From: Dinghuibacter sp964544695
GTDB taxonomy: Bacteria > Bacteroidota > Bacteroidia > Chitinophagales > Chitinophagaceae
Length of the DNA: 64,000 nucleotides
Assembly: GCA_964544695.1 (NCBI GenBank)
Contig: CAZJDB010000154.1
Span: 4,475-68,474 of the forward strand
Direction: 5' to 3'
Below, one piece after another: positions 33,929 through 43,399 of this stretch. The position numbers and the translations under genes are program-made. The notes under the pieces are model-generated. The model made no database searches. It was not told the DNA's origin and saw only the letters and a list, made by a program, of their open reading frames with translations. Position 1 is the stretch's first letter, and each line of letters starts with the position of its first letter.

Positions 33929-34648
33929 ATGCGCGTTTCATCCCTCCTGATTTTCATGGTGTTTGCTTTGACTGCCTGCCGCTTTGGCCCCTTCCACGTC
34001 GTCAACGGGAACGGGGACGTCGTTTCCCAGGACCGCCAGGTCGGCAAATTCAAATCGGTAGACGCCCGCGGATTCATGAACGTGTATTTGAGCCAGGGGG
34101 ACGAAATCAAGGTTCGCCTGGAAGGAGAAAGCAACATCCTGCCTTATATCGATACCCGCGTGGAAGGAGACAGGCTAATCGTGGGAACCTTACACGAGGT
34201 TAGCCTGAACTCGACCCATGATTTGAACGTCTACATTACCGCTCCCGAATTGGATAAGATATCCCTGGGCGGATCCGGAAGTATCATCGGCAAAACCACC
34301 CTGACCAGCGAAAATGCCATGACCTTCGACCTGGGCGGAAGCGGAGATGTCCGCGTAGATGTGAATGCCCCCCAGGTACACACGAGCATGGCCGGATCGG
34401 GAAAGCTGACCATCAGCGGACAAACCAAGGAACTCAAGGTGGACATGGCAGGCAGTTGCGCCTTCTCCGGGGACAGCCTGAAATCCGAGGAGGCCAAAAT
34501 CACCATCATGGGCAGCGGGGACGCCAATGTATTCGCCAGTGTCAAACTCGATGTTACCGTAGCCGGCAGCGGGGACGTAAATTATTGGGGTAACCCCACG
34601 GTGACCAGCCACATGGCCGGCTCCGGAACACTCACCAAAAAGGATTAG
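33929..34648 (+). CDS. head-GIN domain lipoprotein (DUF2807)
   Basis: 239 residues from the ATG at 33929, chosen for its lipoprotein signal ending in LTAC (Cys17). The longer frame runs back through guaA on the other strand and is rejected. The body is built of short repeated beta strands with glycine-rich turns (GSGSI, GGSGDV, MAGSGKL, MGSGDA, VAGSGDV), the DUF2807/head-GIN beta-solenoid common in Bacteroidota. The role is probably a surface or periplasmic scaffold; no enzyme motif is seen. Confidence 0.85.
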   Translation: MRVSSLLIFMVFALTACRFGPFHVVNGNGDVVSQDRQVGKFKSVDARGFMNVYLSQGDEIKVRLEGESNILPYIDTRVEGDRLIVGTLHEVSLNSTHDLNVYITAPELDKISLGGSGSIIGKTTLTSENAMTFDLGGSGDVRVDVNAPQVHTSMAGSGKLTISGQTKELKVDMAGSCAFSGDSLKSEEAKITIMGSGDANVFASVKLDVTVAGSGDVNYWGNPTVTSHMAGSGTLTKKD

Positions 34649-34662
34649 CCGTTCCGGCTCAC

Positions 34663-36381
34663 CTAGGGCAACCGATACACCGGATACCTGAGATACGCAG
34701 GCTCGAAATACACGGAGTGCTTGTACACATAATCCAATTGGGCGGCCCCATTCCCCGCGAAAGCCGGATCCGCCTTGCGCCTGTTTTCCAGTGAGTCCTG
34801 GAGCTCCGGATGTTCCTTCAGGTAAGCCCCCGCCACGTCTTCCAAACGATAGGCGCTGTAGCCCTCCTTTTCCTGCAGGATGGCGTCGAAGAAATTCCAG
34901 GAAAAATAGGAATCGTCTCCCGTAGGCTCCAGCATTTCCACGACGAAGCGGTCGGTCGCAAAGCCCATGGGCACCAGCACATCCCCTTTTCGGAAATGCA
35001 ACGTTTGGGAGGAGACACTCACCACGACATTCGTATTTCGGTGGTGTTTCTCATAAGCGCGCGGAGCTGCCTTATAACTGTCGATATGGTAGGCATCCAC
35101 GGTGACCGTACTGTCGTGCTCCAGGCGCTGCATGGGTACGTTATTGATTGCCAGGAGATCGGTCACCGTGTGCCAGCCTTGGGGAATGAGGTAAGCCCTG
35201 GGCTTAGTCACGGAATCCTTTCCTATGAAATAATCGAAGAACTTGATTTCCTTTTCGAAGGGACGAGTATGGTCATAGTACAACCGGGGCAGCCCACTGA
35301 CCTCGCTGGGTTTACGATCGGGTGTATATCCCTTAAAGTCCACGCTGTCCCAGCGTGACTTGTCGGCAGTCCACGACAGAGCGAAGCTATTGCTCGCCGC
35401 CACGCCTTTCCTGTCGGCGGCCCGGTTGGCAATGATGGCGGTGCCGTTTTTGGCCGCTTCCCGGATCATGATCTGGATGAGCCGGTACGTGGAATGTACC
35501 CTGTCCGCATAAGGCTTGAGCATATGCGTCTCGGGCATGAAGGACACGGTTTGGAAAAGGGCCGCATATCCGCTCGAATAACGGGGAGAATCGTAATAAG
35601 CGTCCCAACCTTTTTGCGGATCCGCCTCTTCGAAATTCACGTAAGGTACCATCTGGTCCCCCGCTTCCTTCATGTCCTCAAACAGGGCAGGGAGGTATGT
35701 ATCATGAAGAAAGCGGCCGGTTTCGCCTCCCAGCTTGCCTGGAATAGTCGCCAGGAGCGTCATCGTATGCTGGTAATCCGCCCCGTCGCTCACATGGTTA
35801 TCGATCAGGATGTGTGGGTCGACGTAGTGAAATATGTAGGAAAAGCTTAGGGCATTGCGGCTATCGCACTTCGTGAAGTCCCGATTGAGGTCCAGGTTTT
35901 GGGCGTTCCCGCGGAACCCATAGGCCAACGGCCCGTTCTGGTTGACCCGGGAATACGAACTCCGGTTCAGGGAGCCCCCGATATTGTACACAGGGATGAT
36001 GGCGAGCCCGATATTGTCGGGGATGCGGACCTTTCCGGCCGCGATGTCCCTAAGGAGCATCATGGAAGCATCGATCCCATCGGGTTCCCCCGGGTGAATG
36101 CCGTTGTTGACCAGGATGACCACCTTCCCCTTTTTATACCAGGCTTTAGGGTCGGCGCTGCCGTCGTTGCTATATAGTAGGAGGTGTAGGGGGTTTCCCG
36201 AATCCGTGGGGCCCATTGTCTTCAGATGCACCTTAGGATACTTGGCGGCCAGGGCTTTGTAATAGGCGATGCAACTGTCATACGTTGCGCTGGCAAGGCC
36301 TCCGGATTTTTCGAAGTTTGTAATCTGGGCACTCCCGTCCACTGTCAATAGAAGGGCTGCAATGGCAAGTAATTTTCTCAT
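34663..36381 (-). CDS. M14-family zinc carboxypeptidase, secreted
   Basis: 572 residues from the ATG at 36381 (MRKLLAIAALLLTVDGSAQ, a signal peptide). The zinc motif HPGEPDG (His and Glu of HxxE) and the third ligand His in DNHVSDG follow, with a catalytic Glu expected near residue 340 (MPETHMLKP). The C-terminal half carries extra beta domains, as in Bacteroidota M14 proteins around this size. It likely cleaves peptides outside the cytoplasm. It lies downstream of the rpsT terminator and is probably transcribed alone. Confidence 0.85.
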   Translation of the reverse strand: MRKLLAIAALLLTVDGSAQITNFEKSGGLASATYDSCIAYYKALAAKYPKVHLKTMGPTDSGNPLHLLLYSNDGSADPKAWYKKGKVVILVNNGIHPGEPDGIDASMMLLRDIAAGKVRIPDNIGLAIIPVYNIGGSLNRSSYSRVNQNGPLAYGFRGNAQNLDLNRDFTKCDSRNALSFSYIFHYVDPHILIDNHVSDGADYQHTMTLLATIPGKLGGETGRFLHDTYLPALFEDMKEAGDQMVPYVNFEEADPQKGWDAYYDSPRYSSGYAALFQTVSFMPETHMLKPYADRVHSTYRLIQIMIREAAKNGTAIIANRAADRKGVAASNSFALSWTADKSRWDSVDFKGYTPDRKPSEVSGLPRLYYDHTRPFEKEIKFFDYFIGKDSVTKPRAYLIPQGWHTVTDLLAINNVPMQRLEHDSTVTVDAYHIDSYKAAPRAYEKHHRNTNVVVSVSSQTLHFRKGDVLVPMGFATDRFVVEMLEPTGDDSYFSWNFFDAILQEKEGYSAYRLEDVAGAYLKEHPELQDSLENRRKADPAFAGNGAAQLDYVYKHSVYFEPAYLRYPVYRLP

Positions 36382-36435
36382 GTCATTTGTTTTTCGCGCC
36401 GCGCGCGCAGCGTCTCCCCCCATAGGGGCAAAATA

Positions 36436-36459
36436 AAAGTCCCGAAATTTCGGGACTTT
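36436..36459 (-). terminator. terminator between rpsT and the M14 peptidase gene
   Basis: A perfect 24-base palindrome has arms AAAGTCCCGAAA and TTTCGGGACTTT. On the minus strand it is followed by TATTTTG, so it stops transcription from rpsT. Its symmetry lets it act in both directions. Confidence 0.8.
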
Positions 36460-36524
36460 ATCAATATCGTTGGACAACCTTTCCAGGAGCGGCAACCTCT
36501 ATTTGGTCAGCGCACGCGCGCAGC

Positions 36525-36782
36525 CTACTTGGCCAGCGTGTTGATGCGCACGGTCAGCTTGCTCTTCAGGTTGGCGGCCTTGTTCTTGTGGATGATGCCG
36601 TTCTTGGCCATCTTATCGATCATGGAGATCACCTCGGGCAGTTTCCCGGCAGCAGTGGCCTTCTCTGTAAGCGCCTTCAGGTCACGGATCGCGTTCCGGG
36701 TCGTTCTACCTTGGTAACGGTTTGCTTCCCTGCGTTTTGTAGCCTGACGGACGTCTTTTTTCGTTGCGGAATGATTTGCCAT
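36525..36782 (-). CDS. rpsT: 30S ribosomal protein S20
   Basis: 85 residues, basic, with the S20 pattern: MANHSATKKDVRQATKRREA, the central IDKMAKNGIIHKNKAANLKS and the end of two long helices. It is an early 16S rRNA binder of the small subunit. It is monocistronic, with a promoter box 27 bases upstream and a palindromic terminator about 70 bases downstream. Confidence 0.96.
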   Translation of the reverse strand: MANHSATKKDVRQATKRREANRYQGRTTRNAIRDLKALTEKATAAGKLPEVISMIDKMAKNGIIHKNKAANLKSKLTVRINTLAK

Positions 36783-36809
36783 GATTCGCTTTCGTTTGAA
36801 TTAGGAGGG

Positions 36810-36817
36810 CAAAGGTA
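36810..36817 (-). promoter_or_regulatory. -7 promoter box of rpsT
   Basis: The minus strand reads TACCTTTG, full match to the -7 box. GTTG with an 18-base spacer is a partial -33 element. The leader would be about 22 bases. Confidence 0.6.
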
Positions 36818-36922
36818 GGCCTTTTACCCTAAACAACCAATCTGCGGCCTCAAAATATTTTGACCGATATTTGCAGGGCAATTCGCCCGAAAATAAGTGC
36901 GAAGCTGCTGAATGACAATATC

Positions 36923-39658
36923 ATGCAAGATTTTTCATATATCACGCATTCGGACCCATCCTATGTAGAAGGGCTGTACCAGGCCTATGCCAAAGATCCT
37001 CAAAGTATAGATCCGGAATTCAGGAAATTTTTCGAGGGGTTTGATTTTGCCCTTTCTTCAAATATCAATGCTAACGGGAACGGACATGCGCCCGCTCAGG
37101 GGAGCAAGCAACTGGAAAAGGAATTTGCCGTCTATCAGCTGATCTATATGTATCGAAAAAAGGGGCACCTCGTGGCCAATACCAATCCCATACGGGAAAG
37201 GAAGGACCGTCAGGCCAACCTCGAGTTGAAGAATTTCGGACTTAGTGATGCTGATTTGGACACCGAATTCGAAGCCGGGCACTTCGTCCGGTTGGGCAGA
37301 ACCAGCCTTCGCAATATCCTGGCATTCCTCCAGCGCTGCTATACAGGCACCATCGGGATCGAGTTCACTTATATCAACAACCCGGAGCAGCTCGAATGGA
37401 TGACCCGTGCGGCGGAACAGGACCTCCAGGAGCCCGTGCCCCTGGATCAGAAGCGGAGGATCCTGGAAAAGCTCAACGAGGGGGTCATTTTCGAGAAGTT
37501 CCTTCAAACGAAATACATCGGCCAAAAACGCTTTGGCCTGGAGGGAGGAGAAAGCACCATCCCAGCCATGGACGCCATCATCCACACGGCTTCCCAAAAC
37601 GACGTCCAGGAAGTAGTGATCGGCATGGCCCACCGGGGACGCCTGAACATCCTGGCCAACGTCATGGGCAAGACCTATGAGCAAATTTTCAGCGAATTCG
37701 AAGGGATCGTTCCCCTGGACTCCACGATGGGAAGCGGAGACGTGAAATACCACCTGGGTTTCAGGGGGGAATACGTTTCCAAGGAAGGGAAAAAGGTGAA
37801 CCTCCAATTGGCCCCCAACCCATCCCACCTGGAAGTGGTAGACCCGGTCGTGGCGGGCTTTTCCCGTTCCAAGGCCGACCTGCTGTACGAAAGCGACTTC
37901 GACAAGATACTACCCATCCTCATTCACGGAGACGCCGCGGTGGCCGGACAGGGGGTGATCTATGAATTGCTGCAGATGTGGGACCTGAGGGGATATTACG
38001 TGGGAGGCACCCTCCACTTCGTGATCAACAACCAAATCGGCTTTACCACGGACTTCGACGACGCACGCAGCTCCGACTATTGCACCTCCATCGCCTCGAT
38101 GATCAAGGCCCCCGTGTTCCACGTGAACGGCGACGACGCCGAAGCGGTGGTCAAGGCCGCCCAGGTGGCCACGCGCTTCCGCCAGAAATTCAACAAGGAC
38201 ATCTTCATCGATATGGTATGCTACCGGCGTCATGGCCACAACGAAGGCGACGAGCCCAAGTTTACCCAACCTCACCTGTACGCCCTGATCGACAAGCACC
38301 CCGATCCCCGCGAAATGTATACCCAGTTTTTGCTCAAGAACGGAGAATCGGACGCCCAGGCCCTCGCCAAGGAAGGGGAAAAGGAATACTGGAGCGAGCT
38401 CCAGCAACGCCTCGACGAGGTGAAGCAGCACCCCAGGTCCTATACCTACCAGAAGCCTGAACTGGAATGGCAGGAACTGCGGAAGTCTCAGCCTTCGGAC
38501 TTTGAGCAATCTCCAGATACGGGAGTTTCCGAAGACCAGTTCAAGGCCTTGTTTGCCGGGATCATGCAGTGGCCTTCCGATTTCAAGCCCCTGAGGAAGG
38601 TGGAAAAATTATTGCAGGATAAAATTAAGCTATTCGAGACCGAAGGCAAGGTAGATTGGGCCACGGGAGAACTCATGGCCTATGCCAGCCTGTTGACCGA
38701 AGGCAAAGACGTACGCCTGAGCGGGGAAGACGTCAAAAGGGGGACCTTCTCCCACCGTCATGCCGTGATCTACGACGAGAATACGAATGCGGAATACAAC
38801 CGCCTGGATCATCTCAAAGATGATCAGGGTTCCTTCCGGATATACAATTCCCTGCTCAGCGAATTCGCCGTGCTGGGCTTCGAGTACGGATACGCCCTGG
38901 GAAGCCCCAATTCCCTGACCCTGTGGGAGGCCCAGTACGGGGACTTCGCCAACGGGGCGCAGACCGTCATCGACCAGTATGTCATGAGCGCGGAGCAGAA
39001 ATGGACGACGATGAACGGGATGGTGCTCCTGCTGCCACATGGTTATGAAGGCGCGGGCCCGGACCATTCCAGCGCGCGCATCGAGCGCTTCCTGCAGGGC
39101 TGTGCCGATTACAATATTGTCGTCACCAACATTACCACGGCGGCCAATTTCTTCCACGCCCTGAGGCGGCAGATCGCCTGGCCCTTCCGCAAACCCATGG
39201 TGAATTTCGCCCCCAAGGCCAACCTTCGTCATCCCGGCTCTTATTCCACCATGGACATGTTTATCCAGGGCGGGTTCCGGGAATTGCTGGACGATTCATT
39301 CGTGCGCAAGGAAGAGGTCAAAAAGGTGCTCCTTTGCTCGGGGAAAATTTATTTCGAACTCCTGGAAAGGCAACAAAAGGACAACCGCAGGGATGTGGCC
39401 GTGGTGCGCCTGGAACAATTGTACCCCCTGCCTTACCGTCAGTTGGAAGCTTTATATAAGCAGTACTCCAGGGCCACGTGGTTCTGGGTACAGGAAGAAC
39501 CCCTCAACATGGGCGCGGCCAGCTTCCTGTGCATGAACCTGAAGGCCATTCCCTTCGGGGTGATCAGCCGCCAGGCCAGCGCCAGTACGGCGACGGGGTA
39601 TGGGAAAGTGCACGCCAAGGAACAGGCCGAGATTATCGATACCGCGTTCACGATTTGA
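36923..39658 (+). CDS. sucA: 2-oxoglutarate dehydrogenase E1 component
   Basis: 911 residues from the ATG at 36923 (MQDFSYITHSDPSYVEGLY), whose N-terminal helix matches E1o subunits. Further in are GMAHRGRLN, the thiamine-diphosphate loop around GDAAVAGQGVIYE, and CYRRHGHNEGDEP. The C-terminal part has LLLPHGYEGAGPDHSSAR. It decarboxylates 2-oxoglutarate in the TCA cycle and passes the succinyl group to the E2 encoded 17 bases downstream. The start at 36860 adds a poorly conserved extension and is rejected. Confidence 0.96.
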   Translation: MQDFSYITHSDPSYVEGLYQAYAKDPQSIDPEFRKFFEGFDFALSSNINANGNGHAPAQGSKQLEKEFAVYQLIYMYRKKGHLVANTNPIRERKDRQANLELKNFGLSDADLDTEFEAGHFVRLGRTSLRNILAFLQRCYTGTIGIEFTYINNPEQLEWMTRAAEQDLQEPVPLDQKRRILEKLNEGVIFEKFLQTKYIGQKRFGLEGGESTIPAMDAIIHTASQNDVQEVVIGMAHRGRLNILANVMGKTYEQIFSEFEGIVPLDSTMGSGDVKYHLGFRGEYVSKEGKKVNLQLAPNPSHLEVVDPVVAGFSRSKADLLYESDFDKILPILIHGDAAVAGQGVIYELLQMWDLRGYYVGGTLHFVINNQIGFTTDFDDARSSDYCTSIASMIKAPVFHVNGDDAEAVVKAAQVATRFRQKFNKDIFIDMVCYRRHGHNEGDEPKFTQPHLYALIDKHPDPREMYTQFLLKNGESDAQALAKEGEKEYWSELQQRLDEVKQHPRSYTYQKPELEWQELRKSQPSDFEQSPDTGVSEDQFKALFAGIMQWPSDFKPLRKVEKLLQDKIKLFETEGKVDWATGELMAYASLLTEGKDVRLSGEDVKRGTFSHRHAVIYDENTNAEYNRLDHLKDDQGSFRIYNSLLSEFAVLGFEYGYALGSPNSLTLWEAQYGDFANGAQTVIDQYVMSAEQKWTTMNGMVLLLPHGYEGAGPDHSSARIERFLQGCADYNIVVTNITTAANFFHALRRQIAWPFRKPMVNFAPKANLRHPGSYSTMDMFIQGGFRELLDDSFVRKEEVKKVLLCSGKIYFELLERQQKDNRRDVAVVRLEQLYPLPYRQLEALYKQYSRATWFWVQEEPLNMGAASFLCMNLKAIPFGVISRQASASTATGYGKVHAKEQAEIIDTAFTI

Positions 39659-39675
39659 TCGAACACCAACTAATT

Positions 39676-41295
39676 ATGACCGATATTAAAGTCCCCAGCG
39701 TTGGGGAATCCATCAGCGAAGTAACATTGACGAAATGGGTGAAGGCCGCCGGTGCGTGGGTGGAAAGGGATGAAGCAATTGCCGAATTGGAATCAGAGAA
39801 AGCCACCTTCGAACTGAACGCTACCGAATCCGGCGTCTTGCAAACGCGCGCCGCCGAGGGAGATACCGTAAAGGTAGGCGCCGTCGTGGCCGCCATCGAT
39901 GAGAAGGCAGCCCGGCCCGCCGCAACCGTCGCCGCGTCGTCCGCGCCCGCCCCCCCGCCCGCCCCCGCTGCGTCGCCCGCCCCTGCTGCCGCGTCGTCCG
40001 CAAAGAGCGCCGCCGCCGCCGCCCCCGCGCCCGCCGCCCCGGCCCCCGTAGCCGCAGGCAAAGGCGTCATCGACATGAAAGTCCCCACCGTGGGTGAATC
40101 TATCAATGAAGTCACCCTGGTTCGTTGGATCGCAGCCGATGGAGCCCTGGTCCAAAGGGATGAAGTCCTCTGCGAACTGGAAAGTGAAAAAGCCACCTTT
40201 GAACTGAACGCGGAAGAAAGCGGAAAGCTAATGCGTATCGCCAAGGAAGGGGACACCCTAAAGATCGGCGAGATAGTGGCGAAAATCGACACCAACGTCG
40301 CCGTCGCACCCGGCCCCGTAAATAAAGAAATCCCCGTGGAGGTTGAAATGCCCTACGTCCAGGCGCCACCCGCGACAGCGTCCACGGCACCCACGAACGG
40401 CGCAGCGGAAGCCGCCAAATCCACCCCCCTGGCCGCCGCCATCATGGCCGACAAGAAAGTAAACCCCACCGAAATCGTACCGAGTGGCTATGGCGGACGC
40501 ATCCTGAAACAAGACGTCATGGAAGCCCTCAGCCACCCCGGCAAGAAACCGGGCCAAGAGCCAAATAGCCGCAACGAACGGAAGGAAAAGATGAGCAACC
40601 TCCGCAAGACGATAGCACGCAGGCTCGTGGAGGCGAAGAATACAACCGCCATGCTCACCACCTTCAACGAGGTGGATATGACGCGCATCAATGAGATCCG
40701 CGCGAAATTCAAGGACAAATTCAAGGAAAAGCACGGGGTTGGTCTGGGCTTTATGAGCTTCTTTACCAAGGCCTGCTGCTTCGCCCTCCAGGAATGGCCC
40801 GCGGTCAACGCTTACATCGATCAGGATTCCATCGTATACCACGATTATTGCGACATTTCCATAGCCGTCAGCACCCCCAAGGGACTCGTCGTCCCCGTCA
40901 TCCGCAATGCCGAAAACCTGGGGATGGCGGAAATCGAGGCCAAGGTCATCGAGCTGGCAACCAAAGCAAGAGATGGTAAGCTAAGTATGGACGAGATGAC
41001 GGGAGGGACCTTTACCATCACCAACGGTGGCGTGTTCGGTTCCCTGATGTCCACCCCCATCATCAATCCGCCCCAGTCGGCCATCCTCGGGATGCACAAG
41101 ATCCAGGAGCGGCCTATGGTCATCGGCGGCCAGGTGGTCGTCAGGCCCATGATGTACGTGGCGCTGAGCTACGACCATCGCGTCATCGATGGACGTGAAT
41201 CGGTAAGCTTCCTGGTCCGCGTCAAGGAATTCCTGGAGAACCCCGACCTATTGCTGATCGGAAAGGACCCTGTGAAAACGTTGCTGGAGATATAG
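39676..41295 (+). CDS. odhB: dihydrolipoyl succinyltransferase (E2) with two lipoyl domains
   Basis: 539 residues from the ATG at 39676. It has two lipoyl domains with the identical lipoylation core ELESEKATFELNA: Lys42 in the first and Lys172 in the second. They are joined by a long Ala/Pro linker (about 80-127). An E3-binding segment (about 300-345, with PSGYGGRILKQDV) and a catalytic acyltransferase domain ending in YDHRVIDGRE (His and Asp of the active site) follow. It completes the sucA-odhB operon. Two lipoyl domains are more than in the E. coli E2o. The last 48 bases overlap a convergent small gene. Confidence 0.95.
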   Translation: MTDIKVPSVGESISEVTLTKWVKAAGAWVERDEAIAELESEKATFELNATESGVLQTRAAEGDTVKVGAVVAAIDEKAARPAATVAASSAPAPPPAPAASPAPAAASSAKSAAAAAPAPAAPAPVAAGKGVIDMKVPTVGESINEVTLVRWIAADGALVQRDEVLCELESEKATFELNAEESGKLMRIAKEGDTLKIGEIVAKIDTNVAVAPGPVNKEIPVEVEMPYVQAPPATASTAPTNGAAEAAKSTPLAAAIMADKKVNPTEIVPSGYGGRILKQDVMEALSHPGKKPGQEPNSRNERKEKMSNLRKTIARRLVEAKNTTAMLTTFNEVDMTRINEIRAKFKDKFKEKHGVGLGFMSFFTKACCFALQEWPAVNAYIDQDSIVYHDYCDISIAVSTPKGLVVPVIRNAENLGMAEIEAKVIELATKARDGKLSMDEMTGGTFTITNGGVFGSLMSTPIINPPQSAILGMHKIQERPMVIGGQVVVRPMMYVALSYDHRVIDGRESVSFLVRVKEFLENPDLLLIGKDPVKTLLEI

Positions 41296-41574
41296 GGCGA
41301 TCCCACCCAGGAGCACCAGGGGACAAAGCAGGTATGCCCAGGGGCCGACCCAGCCTTCCACTATTTGCATCGAAGGCTTTGGGCCCAATGTGATCGTCGC
41401 GGCCAAAATGCACACACCCAATGCTACTAAGGCGAGGGTTTTCCTGCTACGCTTCCGTCGGGCGGCAGCCTCAACGACCTTCATAACTCTTTGCTCGAAA
41501 TCGGGGCTATCCCATTCTGTCCGAAAGGCCGAAAGGAATTCGGCACCCAGGCGGTCCATGTCTTTTTCTTCCAT
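41248..41574 (-). CDS. small membrane protein coupled to an ECF sigma factor (108 aa)
   Basis: 108 residues. An acidic N-terminal part (MEEKDMDRLGAEF) and a basic patch (RRKRSRK) precede two membrane helices (about 45-63 and 76-95). The ATG overlaps the stop of the sigma factor (ATGA), so the two are translated together. The position and topology (cytosolic N-terminus, then helices) fit a short anti-sigma-like or modulating protein, but no ZAS or other anti-sigma motif is seen. Function by context only. Confidence 0.6.
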   Translation of the reverse strand: MEEKDMDRLGAEFLSAFRTEWDSPDFEQRVMKVVEAAARRKRSRKTLALVALGVCILAATITLGPKPSMQIVEGWVGPWAYLLCPLVLLGGIALYLQQRFHRVLSDQQ

Positions 41575-42137
41575 CAGATCAGGTTTTGGAGGTTGAGCGC
41601 CGGGTCGGTGCCGAGGATGAAAAACATCTTCTTACGGGCCCGGTGCACCCTCATTTTGATAACATCCCTGGACAAATTAGTGATCTCTGCGATTTCTTCC
41701 AGGGAAAGTTCGTTCAGGTAATACAGGGTCAACATCAGGCGGTCGTCCCCGTTCAGTTGTTCCATAGCTTGCCGGATGACCTTTTGCTGGTCTGCTTTGG
41801 ATAGCTTCTTGTAAGCGGGGGCAAGGTCTTCACCGGGTTGTTCCGGGATCCGGTCCAGTTCGGTTTCGGGCCGGTCCAGGCGTTTTCGCCGGACGCGGTT
41901 GAGTGCAAGATTTACCACGATCCGGTACAACCAGGTGGAAAACCGGGACTCCTCGCGGAAGCTGTTCAAAGACTGATAGGCTTTCAAAAAGGCATCCTGC
42001 ACGACTTCTTCGGCATCCTCGCGGTTTCCCGTGATGGGGAAGGCAATCGAATACGCCATATCCTTATACATGCGGATGAAATAGGAAAAGCTTGCCACGT
42101 CTCCGGACAGGACCCGACGGATGTAGAGGGCATCCAT
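41574..42137 (-). CDS. ECF-type RNA polymerase sigma factor
   Basis: 187 residues. Region 2 reads FPITGNREDAEEVVQDAFLKAY with the helix RFSTWLYRIVVNLALNRVRR. Region 4 reads LYYLNELSLEEIAEITNLSRDVIKMRVHRAR. This is an RpoE-type alternative sigma without region 3. It is followed directly by a small membrane protein and preceded, 1 base away, by a DUF6249-like membrane gene. All three are read from the same strand, so it likely belongs to one envelope-signal operon. Confidence 0.92.
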   Translation of the reverse strand: MDALYIRRVLSGDVASFSYFIRMYKDMAYSIAFPITGNREDAEEVVQDAFLKAYQSLNSFREESRFSTWLYRIVVNLALNRVRRKRLDRPETELDRIPEQPGEDLAPAYKKLSKADQQKVIRQAMEQLNGDDRLMLTLYYLNELSLEEIAEITNLSRDVIKMRVHRARKKMFFILGTDPALNLQNLI

Positions 42138-42542
42138 CTAGGCGGCCTTTTTGGGTGGCCATATTGTCCTCACCACGTAATAGACCAACAGATCCAACCC
42201 ACCGAAGAAAAACATCATGGCGGCGGAGACCTTTTCCCCCCGGATTCCCGTGATGTCGGTGGCCAGGGGACTCAGCAGTAGCCCCGTTCCCACCCCGAGC
42301 AGGAGAAGCCCCCAAAGGAGGGCGCCTTCTTTGAACCTTTTTACCGGCTTTTTATCTGCCAGTAGGGGATCCATGCCCTTTTCGATCAGCGCCAGCCTTT
42401 CCTTGTGCCTGGTTTCGGCCGCGTGCAGCTTTTGGCGCCCTTCCTCTTTAATGCTGTTGACTACTGCCGCAAGACCGATGCCGAGTCCTCCGGCTACAGC
42501 CACAAATCCTATTACTAAACCGAATATGTCTTTTGTTTCCAT
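42138..42542 (-). CDS. DUF6249-like membrane protein (134 aa)
   Basis: 134 residues from the ATG at 42542 (METKDIFGLVIGFVAVAGGL). One helix at about 6-25, a charged helical linker with ERLALIEKGMDPLL, and two more helices (about 66-84 and 102-125). The ERLALIEKGxDP segment is typical of a small Bacteroidota family often annotated DUF6249; the name is from memory. It ends one base before the sigma factor start, so it is probably the first gene of that operon. Confidence 0.65.
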   Translation of the reverse strand: METKDIFGLVIGFVAVAGGLGIGLAAVVNSIKEEGRQKLHAAETRHKERLALIEKGMDPLLADKKPVKRFKEGALLWGLLLLGVGTGLLLSPLATDITGIRGEKVSAAMMFFFGGLDLLVYYVVRTIWPPKKAA

Positions 42543-42631
42543 GTGAATGGTTTTGAGATTGGACACGGAGCGGAAAGTTTCGGTAACCGGAAGCTAACCC
42601 GAAACTCATAAAAAGTTTGGAAATTAGTGCC

Positions 42632-43399
42632 ATGCAGTACAATTACGACCTTCAAGGGCACCAGTATTCCAACATAAGGCGCACCGATCCGCGGATTGCC
42701 GCCCATATCCACGCGGCCCTGGGCCCTGCAAGAAGTGTTCTCAACATCGGCGCGGGGTCGGGTTCGTATGAGCCGGAAGACCGCTATGTGGTGGCGGTCG
42801 AACCTTCGGCCGTCATGCGCGCCCAAAGAATCAGGAATGGGAAAGCACCGGCTGTCATCGCCACGGCAGAGAAACTACCATTTGATGACGACGCATTCGA
42901 GACGGGGATGGCCCTCGTTACGGTCCATCACTGGCCCGATTTGAAAGTAGGCCTGCGCGAACTTCGAAGGGTCGTCAGTGGACCCATTTGCATCCTGACC
43001 GGAGACCCCGATGCCCTTGATAAATTCTGGAACGTGGAATATTTCCCCGAGGTAGTGGCTATCGAAAAAAGACGCTATCCCCCCGTGCAGAGTATTATCG
43101 ATGCCCTTGGGGGCAAGGCGTCGGCGCAAATCCTACCCATCCCCCTCGATTGCGTGGATGGTTTCCAGGAAGCCTTTTACGGACGCCCCGAGGCTTTTTT
43201 GCAACCTGAAGTGAGGAAAGCCCAGTCTGCCTGGGGCTTTTTGCCCGAGGGTGCGGAAGAAATCATCGTGAAACGTCTGGAGGATGACCTGAAGTCCGGG
43301 GCCTGGGACCGGAAATACGGTCACTTCCGGCAGCAGCCTAATTTCATGGGCGCGATGTGCCTGATCGTGGGCCAGCCAAAACGACGCGCGAGGTCCTAA
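42632..43399 (+). CDS. class I SAM-dependent methyltransferase
   Basis: 255 residues from the ATG at 42632. Motif I is VLNIGAGSGSYE, the acidic end of strand 2 is VVAVEPS, and a post-motif segment reads MALVTVHHWPDL, as in small-molecule methyltransferases of the UbiE/Methyltransf_11 group. The substrate is unknown. Its TAA shares bases with the stop of the convergent nucleotidase gene (43396-43399). Confidence 0.8.
   Translation: MQYNYDLQGHQYSNIRRTDPRIAAHIHAALGPARSVLNIGAGSGSYEPEDRYVVAVEPSAVMRAQRIRNGKAPAVIATAEKLPFDDDAFETGMALVTVHHWPDLKVGLRELRRVVSGPICILTGDPDALDKFWNVEYFPEVVAIEKRRYPPVQSIIDALGGKASAQILPIPLDCVDGFQEAFYGRPEAFLQPEVRKAQSAWGFLPEGAEEIIVKRLEDDLKSGAWDRKYGHFRQQPNFMGAMCLIVGQPKRRARS

Noticed and set aside
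39648..40295. Minus-strand ORFs over the lipoyl region, Ala/Gly/Arg rich
   Set aside because: They arise from the repetitive Ala/Pro linker codons of odhB.
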